Shown here one piece after another: positions 15,983-23,004 of a stretch of DNA of 27,248 nt. A model generated the notes under the pieces. That model was not told where the DNA came from. It saw only the letters and a program-made list of their open reading frames with translations, and did not search any database. Each line of letters begins with the position of its first letter. The first letter of the stretch is position 1. The position numbers and the translations under genes are program-made. Origin of the DNA: Sulfidibacterium sp964598065 (GTDB lineage Bacteria; Bacteroidota; Bacteroidia; Bacteroidales; F082); assembly GCA_964598065.1 (NCBI GenBank), contig CAZRAW010000021.1:1-27248 (forward strand). Reading direction: 5' to 3'.

Positions 15983-17050
15983 ATGAATTTTCGGAAATAT
16001 TTAACTCCCGTTTTACATATTTTGGCATGGATAGTGGTCTATTTTTTACCGGATTTGTTATTTGAGGTTCCTTCGGGACCGATTTTTATGGTGAAAAGAA
16101 ACCTGCATTTTATTTTGGTATTTTTCTTTTTTTATCTGAATTATTTTGTGTTGGTTCCCCGCTTTTTACTGCATAAGAAGCAGGTGTTGTTTGCTTTGAC
16201 GATTATTCTTGCTCTTGTCTTTTCCTATTATACCAACGATATTATCATGCATCGGGTGCATGATAAATATGCTGACAATACCATGGTGATGGCGAAAAAG
16301 CCTATTTCTGCAAAGATGCTGGAGAGAATGGAGAGGCGAAAAGAACATCGCCGCCATGCTGAAAATGCCGGCACGGTGGTGATTGTTCTCATGGGCTTTT
16401 TTATCAGCACCATAGCTCGCGAAACCCGCGAATGGTATCAGCAGGAGAAGGAGCGGAAAGAGATGGAAAAACAACAACTGATGTCGGAACTGTCTTTTTT
16501 AAAATCGCAGGTAAATCCGCATTTTTTGTTTAACAGTCTGAACGGTATTTATGCACTGGCAATAAAAAAGTCGGATAAGACACCGGAAGCGGTGTTACAA
16601 CTGTCCGATTTGATGCGGCACATGCTTTACGAATCGGACAGGGAAGAGGTGGAACTGGACAAAGAGGTAGAGTATCTGAAAAACTATATCCAGTTGCAGA
16701 AGCTCCGAATGCCACCTGAGGCACAGGTTAGTTTTGAGGTTGAGGGCGATATCAGCAGAAAAATGATTGCACCCATGCTGTTTATTCCGTTTATTGAAAA
16801 TGCTTTTAAACATGGTGTGGATGCTGATGGGGCAACTATCGGGATAAAAATTCAGGTGAAAGGGAATATCCTGACGTTTGATATGATGAACAGAATCTCG
16901 AAAGCCAAAAGCAAAGATTCTTCTTCAGGTATCGGCCTGGCCAATGTGCGTAAGCGCCTCGACCTTCTTTACGGCGACAAATACCATCTCGATTATAAAG
17001 AAAGCAATGGAAATTTTGTGGTACATTTACAACTGAATTTACAGGCTTGA
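15983..17050 (+). CDS. LytS/YehU-family sensor histidine kinase
   Basis: Membrane-bound sensor kinase of the His_kinase (PF06580) class, 355 aa from the chosen start MNFRKYLTPVLHI. Membrane helices lie at about 10-25, 42-60, 68-85 and 128-146; there is no separate periplasmic sensor domain. A coiled-coil-like linker (EWYQQEKERKEMEKQQ) leads to the phospho-acceptor H180 in QVNPHFLFNSLN. The ATPase part has FIPFIENAFKHG (N box) and SSGIGLANVRKRLDLLYG (G box). The frame opens at 15869, but the extra 38 residues are unlike the family. The next gene starts 5 bases after the stop, so the pair is co-transcribed. It diverges from the BlaI-like repressor. Confidence 0.9.
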   Translation: MNFRKYLTPVLHILAWIVVYFLPDLLFEVPSGPIFMVKRNLHFILVFFFFYLNYFVLVPRFLLHKKQVLFALTIILALVFSYYTNDIIMHRVHDKYADNTMVMAKKPISAKMLERMERRKEHRRHAENAGTVVIVLMGFFISTIARETREWYQQEKERKEMEKQQLMSELSFLKSQVNPHFLFNSLNGIYALAIKKSDKTPEAVLQLSDLMRHMLYESDREEVELDKEVEYLKNYIQLQKLRMPPEAQVSFEVEGDISRKMIAPMLFIPFIENAFKHGVDADGATIGIKIQVKGNILTFDMMNRISKAKSKDSSSGIGLANVRKRLDLLYGDKYHLDYKESNGNFVVHLQLNLQA

Positions 17051-17055
17051 AAAAG

Positions 17056-17754
17056 ATGAATTGTATCATTGTTGACGACGAACCGCTGGCCAGGGATATT
17101 TTGGAGGATTTTACCGGAAAGATTCCGTTTATAGAGCTGAAAGCTTCCTGTAAAAATGGTTTTGATGCGTTGGAAATCCTGCAAAAAGAGAAAATAGATC
17201 TGATTTTTCTGGATATTCAAATGCACGACATGACCGGCATCCAGCTTTATGAATCGCTGAATTACAAACCGATGGTGATTTTTACCACGGCTTACAGCAG
17301 TTATGCCGTAACCGGTTTTGATTTGGATGCCGTGGATTATCTGGTAAAACCTTTTTCGTACCAACGTTTTTTGAAAGCGGTGAACAAAGCCTATGAACAG
17401 ATGAGCAGGCGGGAACCTGCGTCCGCAACGGAGTTTCATCGTGATTTTATGTTTGTAAAGGATGGGACAAAAATCGTGAAAGTGGTTTACAATGATATTT
17501 TATATCTCGAAGCAATGAAGGATTATGTGAAGATTATAATGAAAGAAAAGAAGATGGTTTTGACGCTTATTTCCATGCAAAACATCGAAAAAAAATTTCC
17601 CAAAGGACAATTTGTCCGGATTCATCGCTCTTATATTGTTTCGCTTTCCAAAATTGATTCTGTTGAGAAAAACCGGGTAGTGATTGGCGGGGAATGGCTT
17701 CCCGTAGGAAATTTATACAAAAATCTGCTGATGGAAGCCTTGGGGAGGTTTTAA
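17056..17754 (+). CDS. LytTR-family response regulator
   Basis: Two-component response regulator partnered with the upstream kinase, 232 aa. The receiver domain (1 to about 118) shows acidic D7/D8 in IIVDDEP, phospho-acceptor D53 in IFLDIQMHDM, TTAYSSYAV, and K98 in DYLVKPFS. The LytTR DNA-binding domain at about 133-230 shows ILYLEAMKDYVKI, FVRIHRSYIVSL and LPVGNLYKNLL. A TTG at 17047 would add MKK and overlap the kinase stop; ATG 17056 is preferred. The stop codon lies inside a 17-base sequence repeated inverted at the end of the convergent LUD gene. Targets are unknown. Confidence 0.92.
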   Translation: MNCIIVDDEPLARDILEDFTGKIPFIELKASCKNGFDALEILQKEKIDLIFLDIQMHDMTGIQLYESLNYKPMVIFTTAYSSYAVTGFDLDAVDYLVKPFSYQRFLKAVNKAYEQMSRREPASATEFHRDFMFVKDGTKIVKVVYNDILYLEAMKDYVKIIMKEKKMVLTLISMQNIEKKFPKGQFVRIHRSYIVSLSKIDSVEKNRVVIGGEWLPVGNLYKNLLMEALGRF

Positions 17755-18047
17755 AGTGCCTAAAGGCGTAAAGTATTTAAAATTAGAATTATACCTGGAA
17801 TCAAATCCGTAACCCTAACCCGGCTAAACCGGAAAAGACAAATTTCAAACCACAAAACCCGGATAAATTCCAATAACCAATATCAAAATACCAACCAAGT
17901 GGATTTATATTTGAAAATCGGTTTCTTCTAATTTGTTATTTATTTGATTTTTGTAAATTGTGATCTGTGATTTTCAACCAAAAAACAGACGAATATTAAA
18001 ATTAAGATATTACATTTTAGGCACTTCACACTTTAGGCACTTTAAAA
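17749..18047. repeat. AT-rich intergenic repeat bounded by a perfect 17-bp inverted repeat
   Basis: TTTTAAAGTGCCTAAAG at 17749-17765 recurs inverted as CTTTAGGCACTTTAAAA at 18031-18047. The arms include the stop codons of the two convergent flanking genes, both of which end Phe-stop within them. A further direct copy (TTTTAGGCACTT, 18015-18026) lies one 16-base step inside. The interior is A-rich on the left and T-rich on the right (about 17850-17960), making a loose larger inverted repeat. The segment GATTTTCAACCAAAAAACA near 17971-17989 is nearly repeated at 20949-20967. No gene is present. Confidence 0.7.
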
Positions 18048-18641
18048 TCCCAACACTTCATCCACTAAAATCATACTTATCCGGTTTCGATTATCCGTTT
18101 TTTTGATCACTACAAAGACACTTTGGATGTTTTGAACGGTATATTTCGGCTCTTTTTTCAGGGAGAAAGCTTTTTTATTGACGCGTTCCACATTTTTCGG
18201 GGCGACGACTTCCTCAATGCGTCGGAATCCGGCATCCACATCGGAAACAATTTTGTTTTTCCCCACAATGAGCAATACTTTTTTGGGCCCGTAAGCCTGG
18301 GCTGCCACGCGGTTTCCCTCTCCATCTACATTTACAAGATAACCTGAGCGGGTGATAGCATTGGAGCTGGAAACGAAAATGTCGGCCAGTAATCCCTTCC
18401 GGCGGCGTTCCACATTTTCTTCCATGGAAATGCCTTCTTCATATTGATCAAAAAGTTGAAAATCGGTCTGTTCACGCAGCCATGAAAGCAGGCCGATTTG
18501 CTGAACGGTCACCGAGCCACCGAGGCCCACCGACCGGACGCCGGTAAAGAACTTTTTGGCAGTTTCCAGCGCTTCTGTAACGTTTCTAACGGGAATAACT
18601 TCAAAACCGTGGTTTCTTAAATTTTTTATGGTCTCTTTCAT
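18042..18641 (-). CDS. LUD-domain (LutC/YkgG-like) protein
   Basis: LUD-domain (DUF162) protein, 199 aa from the start MKETIKNLRNHGFEV. Motifs: SVGLGGSVTVQQIGLLSWL, SNAITRSGYLVNVDGEGNR and GPKKVLLIVGKNKIV, matching the LUD/YkgG core. In the Lut pathway LutC accompanies an LutA/LutB iron-sulfur lactate dehydrogenase, but no LutA or LutB is adjacent, so this is a stand-alone member whose substrate is unknown. The frame can open at 18668, but the extra residues MLICPKLET are not family-like. The stop codon is in the 17-bp inverted repeat shared with the convergent response-regulator gene. Confidence 0.85.
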   Translation of the reverse strand: MKETIKNLRNHGFEVIPVRNVTEALETAKKFFTGVRSVGLGGSVTVQQIGLLSWLREQTDFQLFDQYEEGISMEENVERRRKGLLADIFVSSSNAITRSGYLVNVDGEGNRVAAQAYGPKKVLLIVGKNKIVSDVDAGFRRIEEVVAPKNVERVNKKAFSLKKEPKYTVQNIQSVFVVIKKTDNRNRISMILVDEVLGF

Positions 18642-18709
18642 GGTTTCTAATTTGGGGCAAATTAACAAAAAAAGAGGAGACTGTGTTGCATGGAAATAAA
18701 TAGAATTAT

Positions 18710-19015
18710 CAAAGAGACAAATATTAATCGTTATGTTAAAGTACTCGATGGCAGAAGTATATTTTATCTGATGCCGGACTCTCTAATGGAGAGCCGGCGC
18801 AACAATTTTCATTTGTCCTCTTTTACCACGACGAAAGCTGTTGCAAGTCGCTAATCATCAACAACTCAATACCGCCGAAGGCAGGTTTCTGTTGTGCGGC
18901 GTAGCGTGCTGCCGATGCCATCCGGCAAATCGGTGCGCACCATGCTGATTTCGTCAGTTACCGGCAAATCCATGTTACGGATGATGTTTATCTTTTATTT
19001 ATATAACCTGTTTTC
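18710..19015 (-). pseudogene. decayed PIF1-like AAA/helicase fragment
   Basis: Read on the minus strand, consecutive broken frames spell a superfamily-1 helicase: KINIIRNMDLPVTDEISMV with Walker B DEISM (18955-18941), then TDLPDGIGSTLRR and a stop (18868-18866). A shifted frame reads PAFGGIELLMISDLQQLSSW (18885-18826) and then a stop; another reads VVVKEDK, stop, KLL; then IYFCHRVL. These match in order the Walker B to PFGGxQLLxIGDLxQL...PVVKxxEW region of PIF1-like helicases. The P-loop and the C-terminal half are missing, and there are at least two frameshifts and several stops. A GCCGG-CTCTC/GAGAG-CCGGC hairpin (18773-18798) lies within it. Confidence 0.6.
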
Positions 19016-19147
19016 GTTTCCATCGTATTATAATTCAAAGGCACCAAAAGTTAACGAGAAAATATGGAAAATTTATTTTCAAATTTTTTTGAGAAATTTG
19101 ATTCAAAGAACATTTTTTCTTGTATTTTTATAAAAACTGATAAAGTC

Positions 19148-20161
19148 ATGACAATTGACAGATTCAACGAAGCGCTGTTATGGGAGACATTGTCGGAGAA
19201 TGAAGTCCGTTGCTATGCCTGTACACATCGTTGTGTGATAAAAGATGGTCAATACGGAATCTGTGGAACACGCAAAAACGTTGATGGCAGGCTTCTTACA
19301 AATGTTTATGAATACCCGATTGCCATTAATGCCGACCCCATCGAAAAAAAGCCGCTTTTTCATTTTCTTCCCGGTAGCAAAGCAATGTCAATAGGTACGG
19401 CAGGGTGTAATTTCAAATGCAGTTTTTGTCAAAATTACGACATTAGTCAAATGCGTGGCGATGATACAAAAGGTGAAAGTTTAAGCATTTCACGATTGTT
19501 GGATACTGCTGAGACTTATGGATGTTCTTCCATTGCCTATACTTACAACGAGCCTGTGGTTTTTATCGAATATGTTTTGGATGCGGCCAAAGAAGCTCAT
19601 AAAAGGGGGATGAAAAATGTGTACATCAGCAACGGATACGAAACCGAAGAAACATTTAAATTACTCCCGGATACCATTGATGCCATGAACATCGACCTGA
19701 AGGCTTATACTGAAAAATTTTACCGGACACTGTGCAAAGGACGGTTGGAACCTGTTCTGGAGAATATTCGCCGTGCTTACGAAGCAGGTATTTGGGTTGA
19801 AGTGACCACGCTTCTTATTCCCGGTGAAAACGATTCGGAAGAAGAGTTGAGAGACATCGCTTCTTTTATCGCTTCCGTTTCCAAAGATATTCCATGGCAC
19901 ATTTCCCGTTTTTTCCCGACATACAAAATGACAAACGTACCGCCAACTCCGCTTACCAAGCTGGAAAGAGCATACGAAACAGGCATAGAAGAGGGACTCC
20001 GTTTTGTTTATACGGGCAATGTTCCGCACGAAAGTAATACAACTTTTTGTCCGCAGTGTGGTGAAAAATTAATTGTCAGGAATGCTTATACCCTTTCAAT
20101 GATGCGTGTTGAAAACGGACGTTGTCCCCATTGCAGGTCTAAAATTCCCGGTGTTTTCTGA
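19148..20161 (+). CDS. amrS: AmmeMemoRadiSam system radical SAM enzyme
   Basis: Radical SAM enzyme of the AmmeMemoRadiSam set, 337 aa from MTIDRFNEALLWE. The [4Fe-4S]/SAM motif is C87-x3-C91-x2-C94 (GCNFKCSFCQN). An N-terminal cysteine group (C22, C25, C29, C39: CYACTHRCVI...GICGTR) and two C-terminal CxxC pairs (C301/C304, C326/C329) suggest an extra metal or Fe-S site and a zinc-ribbon-like tail. Other motifs: IAYTYNEPVVF, MKNVYISNGY, DAMNIDLKAY, and PWHISRFFPTYKM. The frame opens at 19064, but the added residues are not family-like. amrA follows after 20 bases; amrB is convergent. The substrate is not established for the family. Confidence 0.92.
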   Translation: MTIDRFNEALLWETLSENEVRCYACTHRCVIKDGQYGICGTRKNVDGRLLTNVYEYPIAINADPIEKKPLFHFLPGSKAMSIGTAGCNFKCSFCQNYDISQMRGDDTKGESLSISRLLDTAETYGCSSIAYTYNEPVVFIEYVLDAAKEAHKRGMKNVYISNGYETEETFKLLPDTIDAMNIDLKAYTEKFYRTLCKGRLEPVLENIRRAYEAGIWVEVTTLLIPGENDSEEELRDIASFIASVSKDIPWHISRFFPTYKMTNVPPTPLTKLERAYETGIEEGLRFVYTGNVPHESNTTFCPQCGEKLIVRNAYTLSMMRVENGRCPHCRSKIPGVF

Positions 20162-20181
20162 AACTTAAAAGATTAAAAACT

Positions 20182-20796
20182 ATGGATTTTCATATTTCGC
20201 TATCGGATAAAGAAAAAAAAGAACTGCTTCAAATAGCACGGAATGCCATCGAATGCTGTTTTGAAGAAGATGGTTCTTTGCAAAACAAAATTATTCAATG
20301 CAAAAACAAGTTGATTGCCAGGTATTCCGCACTTAATATTCCGGTTCTTAAGGAATCATTGGCTTGTTTTGTTACCCTTTCAGAAAAGGATGACGACCAA
20401 TTAAGAGGTTGCATCGGAAATGTGGAAGCCCGAAAAGATGAAACACTTTTGCAAAATATCATTAGCAAAAGTATGATGGCCGCATTTATGGATGGCCGTT
20501 TTGAACCGTTGGAAGCACCGGAACTTTCTGAAATAAAGATAGAAATCAGTATTCTGTCAAAGCCCGTGCCCATCACTTTTAACACAAAAGAGGAACTCTT
20601 TTCTTTGGTTGAAGGCAAAGGGGTTATTTTACAATCGGGTTTCCGGCGGGCTACGTTACTGCCCCAGGTATGGCAGCAACTACCGGAACCGCATGAGTTT
20701 CTTAGTCATTTGGCATTAAAAGCCGGATTTGCAGCTATGGAATACGAAAATGCCTCTTACGAAATTTATGAGGTGTATAGCTTTGAGGAAAGCTAA
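20182..20796 (+). CDS. amrA: AMMECR1-domain protein of the AmmeMemoRadiSam system
   Basis: AMMECR1-family protein, 204 aa, the usual size of the bacterial/archaeal single-domain form. The invariant LRGCIG motif is at residues 74-79, preceded by ESLACFVTLSEKDDDQ. It continues with AAFMDGRFEPL, IKIEISILSKP, and GVILQSGFRRATLLPQVWQQ, which are conserved across AMMECR1 proteins including human AMMECR1. It is co-directional with and 20 bases downstream of the radical SAM gene, so probably in one transcript. The biochemical role is unknown; association with the radical SAM and MEMO proteins is conserved. Confidence 0.93.
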   Translation: MDFHISLSDKEKKELLQIARNAIECCFEEDGSLQNKIIQCKNKLIARYSALNIPVLKESLACFVTLSEKDDDQLRGCIGNVEARKDETLLQNIISKSMMAAFMDGRFEPLEAPELSEIKIEISILSKPVPITFNTKEELFSLVEGKGVILQSGFRRATLLPQVWQQLPEPHEFLSHLALKAGFAAMEYENASYEIYEVYSFEES

Positions 20797-20799
20797 CCC

Positions 20800-20985
20800 G
20801 AATAAACAGTGAATAAATCACAAATAATACCGAAATCACAAATCTAAAATCCCCAAATGTTTATACAAGAGAGGTTTGTTTCGGCATTGGTTTTTCGACA
20901 TCATGATTTATTTGTCTGTTACGCCTGACACGGTCATTTGGATTTTGGGATTTCCAGCCAAAAAACACGATAATCAGAATTTAGT
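20800..20985. repeat. intergenic inverted repeat between convergent amrA and amrB
   Basis: CAGTGAATAAATCA near 20808-20821 is partly complementary to TGATTTATTTGTCTG near 20903-20917, and CTAAAATCCCCAAATG near 20844-20859 to CATTTGGATTTTGGGATTT near 20936-20954. The segment GATTTCCAGCCAAAAAACA (20949-20967) closely matches 17971-17989 in the other convergent-gene gap. It appears to be a second member of the same dispersed AT-rich repeat type and may work as a terminator for both flanking genes. Confidence 0.5.
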
Positions 20986-20987
20986 TA

Positions 20988-21758
20988 TTAAAACCAAAAA
21001 CTTGCATATCCCACAACAGCACTTGTATCGCCAAATGCATCGGCCGAAGTGGAATAATCAATCAGATGCGGCGTGAGGCCACGTTTGTGCATAGAGGCAA
21101 ATGCAATACGTAAAGGATTAATTCCACACGCATCCACATCTTTTTCTTTGCATTCTTCGATATTTTTTATGCTTTGCATATCTATCCGGCGGGCTGTTTC
21201 CAACGGATGATAATGACTTAAATCGGTACTTATAATCATAAAATAACTATCAAGTGCCCCGGCAAATTCTCTCGCTTGCACTTCGGATATTTGCCCTGCC
21301 ACGAGGGGTAAAATTTTGCTATCAGGACTAAAATATTGAATAAAAGGTAACTGCACTTCTAAAGAGTGCTCTGTTGCGTGCACTTGCTCCGAAGATTGAA
21401 AATGCAGGTCGTGAATTACAGGTGTACGTCCTAAGGGAGTTTCCCAAAAGTCGTTATTGTCACTATAAACCGAATGGATAAGTGAACGATGCGACGGGCC
21501 GAGCAGCGCAATCTTTTGAGGTGTTATGGTCTTTAATAAATAATAAGCAGCCAATGCTGTTTTTCCTGAAAAAATCCACCCGGCATGTGGCACAATAAGG
21601 CCGGAAACCTTTGAAATACTCTTTCTGTCAAAATCTCCTTCTTTTAATGCCGGGGCTTTTTCCAAACGCTCAATGAATGCAATTATTGTTTCTTTTGAAG
21701 GAGGATAAAAACTACCGGCAAAAGCCGGCTTCCGCAGGTTAATATTTTTTTTCTTCAT
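20988..21758 (-). CDS. amrB: MEMO-family protein of the AmmeMemoRadiSam system
   Basis: MEMO1-type protein (AmmeMemoRadiSam protein B), 256 aa, structurally in the LigB-like dioxygenase superfamily. Metal-site residues known from human MEMO1 (H49, H81, C244) have counterparts here: H58 in IVPHAGW, H90 in LLGPSHR, and C211 in DACGINPL. Other family motifs: PAFAGSFYP at the start, EHSLEVQLPFIQY (E130/H131), and STDLSHYHP. It is transcribed towards amrA, with a repeat-filled gap between the two stops, so it is not in the amrS-amrA transcript. The activity is unproven; metal binding is inferred from the retained ligands. Confidence 0.93.
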   Translation of the reverse strand: MKKKNINLRKPAFAGSFYPPSKETIIAFIERLEKAPALKEGDFDRKSISKVSGLIVPHAGWIFSGKTALAAYYLLKTITPQKIALLGPSHRSLIHSVYSDNNDFWETPLGRTPVIHDLHFQSSEQVHATEHSLEVQLPFIQYFSPDSKILPLVAGQISEVQAREFAGALDSYFMIISTDLSHYHPLETARRIDMQSIKNIEECKEKDVDACGINPLRIAFASMHKRGLTPHLIDYSTSADAFGDTSAVVGYASFWF

Positions 21759-22228
21759 GGCACCTAAAATTTTTCCGGACTAAAATACAACATGTTTCAC
21801 CGTAAGGCAAGTAAAAAAGTATAACCCGATCTTCCGGTCAAAAAAAATATTTTTTTCGGTAAGCTGTATGAACTCGTAAGCTTGTTATAATTGTGTATTA
21901 TTCACAAATAGTATTTTATTGATAATGAATGTTTTATCTTATTAATTTAATAATCGCTAAAGATACCTACTTGTATCCACTTAATTACTTGCCTTTTGCA
22001 AAATGTGCGAAACTTCAGTAATAGGTTTTTATATAGATTGTTATAAAATGCATTATTTTGACTTATATCTTCCTGATTTATCTATAAGAGCCTGTTTTTT
22101 AGATAGGATATTTGAATTCTGATTACAATGTTTAAAGACAAAATTTCTAAAATCATGTTATTTTTCTTCCCAAACGCAACTCTTTTACCAAATTTAAACC
22201 CTAAAAATCGGTAAAATAATTATAATGC
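21759..22228. other. AT-rich gene-free spacer
   Basis: Between the divergent amrB and DUF5020 genes there are about 470 bases with no convincing reading frame, RNA gene or strong hairpin. The sequence is very AT-rich with runs of A and T near 21840-21857. It may hold promoters for both genes; no purine-riboswitch-like core was recognised despite the downstream purine permease. Confidence 0.5.
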
Positions 22229-22236
22229 TACATTTG
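22229..22236 (+). promoter_or_regulatory. -7 promoter element of the DUF5020-permease operon
   Basis: TACATTTG matches TAnnTTTG exactly, 56 bases before the start at 22292. No clear TTG at -33 distance. Confidence 0.5.
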
Positions 22237-22291
22237 TCACATACTATCCATCTTGTTGTAATTAATTTTTTAACCTCAAAAAAATATTATT

Positions 22292-22987
22292 ATGAAAAAA
22301 TTTTTATTGGTTCTTTTATGCGGTATTTTTAGTACCGCCGTTTATGCACAACTCGATGTCCAGCTTCACTATCTTTTTGTGAAGAACGAAAAGGCTCGTC
22401 TTCTGTCTACAGTTGAATACTTCAATGCAGATACTTGGGGTAGTACTTACTTTTTTATAGATATGCAGTATGGTGTTGCTAAAAACCTGCATGGGGTTAA
22501 TCTCGCCTATTGGGAAATTACGAGGAATTTAAAATTCTGGAAAAGCCCTTTTGAAATCCACTTGGAATATGATGGCGGTTTTGGCGAGTATGAAGCAACA
22601 CCTTATATAGGTGCCTTTCAGATCAATGATGCTTGGTTATTCGGGGGACAATATACTTGGGCCAATTCCAATTTTTCCAAAATGTTCACACTCCAAATTA
22701 TGTATAAACTTATCCGGTTTGCTAATTATCCCTCATTTCAAATTACGGGTGTATGGAATTTATTGTTCTTTAATAAAAAATTAACTCTTTCCGGGTTTTT
22801 CGACTTCTGGAAAGAGAAAAAAGTTTTCGCAGGTGGCAACACGGGATATGTCTTTAATACTCAGCCCCAATTCTGGTACAATATAGGAAAACATCTTTCG
22901 CTAGGAACAGAAATTGAAATTGAAGACCATCTGGTGGTAAAAGAGTTCAGAATAGACCCAACCATAGCCGCAAAATGGACTTTTTAA
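22292..22987 (+). CDS. DUF5020-like outer-membrane protein (Tsx-like barrel)
   Basis: Predicted outer-membrane beta-barrel, 231 aa. A signal peptide covers 1-19 (KKFLLVLLCGIFSTAVYA, cleavage before QLDV). The mature part alternates short aromatic-rich strands (YFFIDMQYG, PFEIHLEYDGGFGEY, WLFGGQYTW, FQITGVWNLLFF) and ends in phenylalanine (IAAKWTF), the usual outer-membrane assembly signal. The overall pattern resembles DUF5020 and Tsx nucleoside-channel-like proteins. The NCS2 purine permease starts 17 bases downstream, so the two probably form an uptake pair, with this protein as the outer-membrane pore for nucleobases or nucleosides. The substrate is inferred from the neighbour. Confidence 0.75.
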   Translation: MKKFLLVLLCGIFSTAVYAQLDVQLHYLFVKNEKARLLSTVEYFNADTWGSTYFFIDMQYGVAKNLHGVNLAYWEITRNLKFWKSPFEIHLEYDGGFGEYEATPYIGAFQINDAWLFGGQYTWANSNFSKMFTLQIMYKLIRFANYPSFQITGVWNLLFFNKKLTLSGFFDFWKEKKVFAGGNTGYVFNTQPQFWYNIGKHLSLGTEIEIEDHLVVKEFRIDPTIAAKWTF

Positions 22988-23004
22988 TTTAAAAATATAA
23001 AATC

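Noticed and set aside
18894..19133. 79-codon plus-strand frame before amrS
   Set aside because: The minus strand of the same stretch reads as a decayed helicase, so the short plus-strand frame is incidental.
19064..19147. Upstream in-frame extension of the radical SAM enzyme
   Set aside because: The extra 28 residues are A/T-driven (Phe, Lys, Asn rich) and unlike the family; ATG 19148 starts the conserved N-terminus.
21759..22291. Purine riboswitch ahead of the purine permease operon
   Set aside because: I could not find the three-helix junction core or matching loop sequences; the region is plain AT-rich DNA plus a promoter element.
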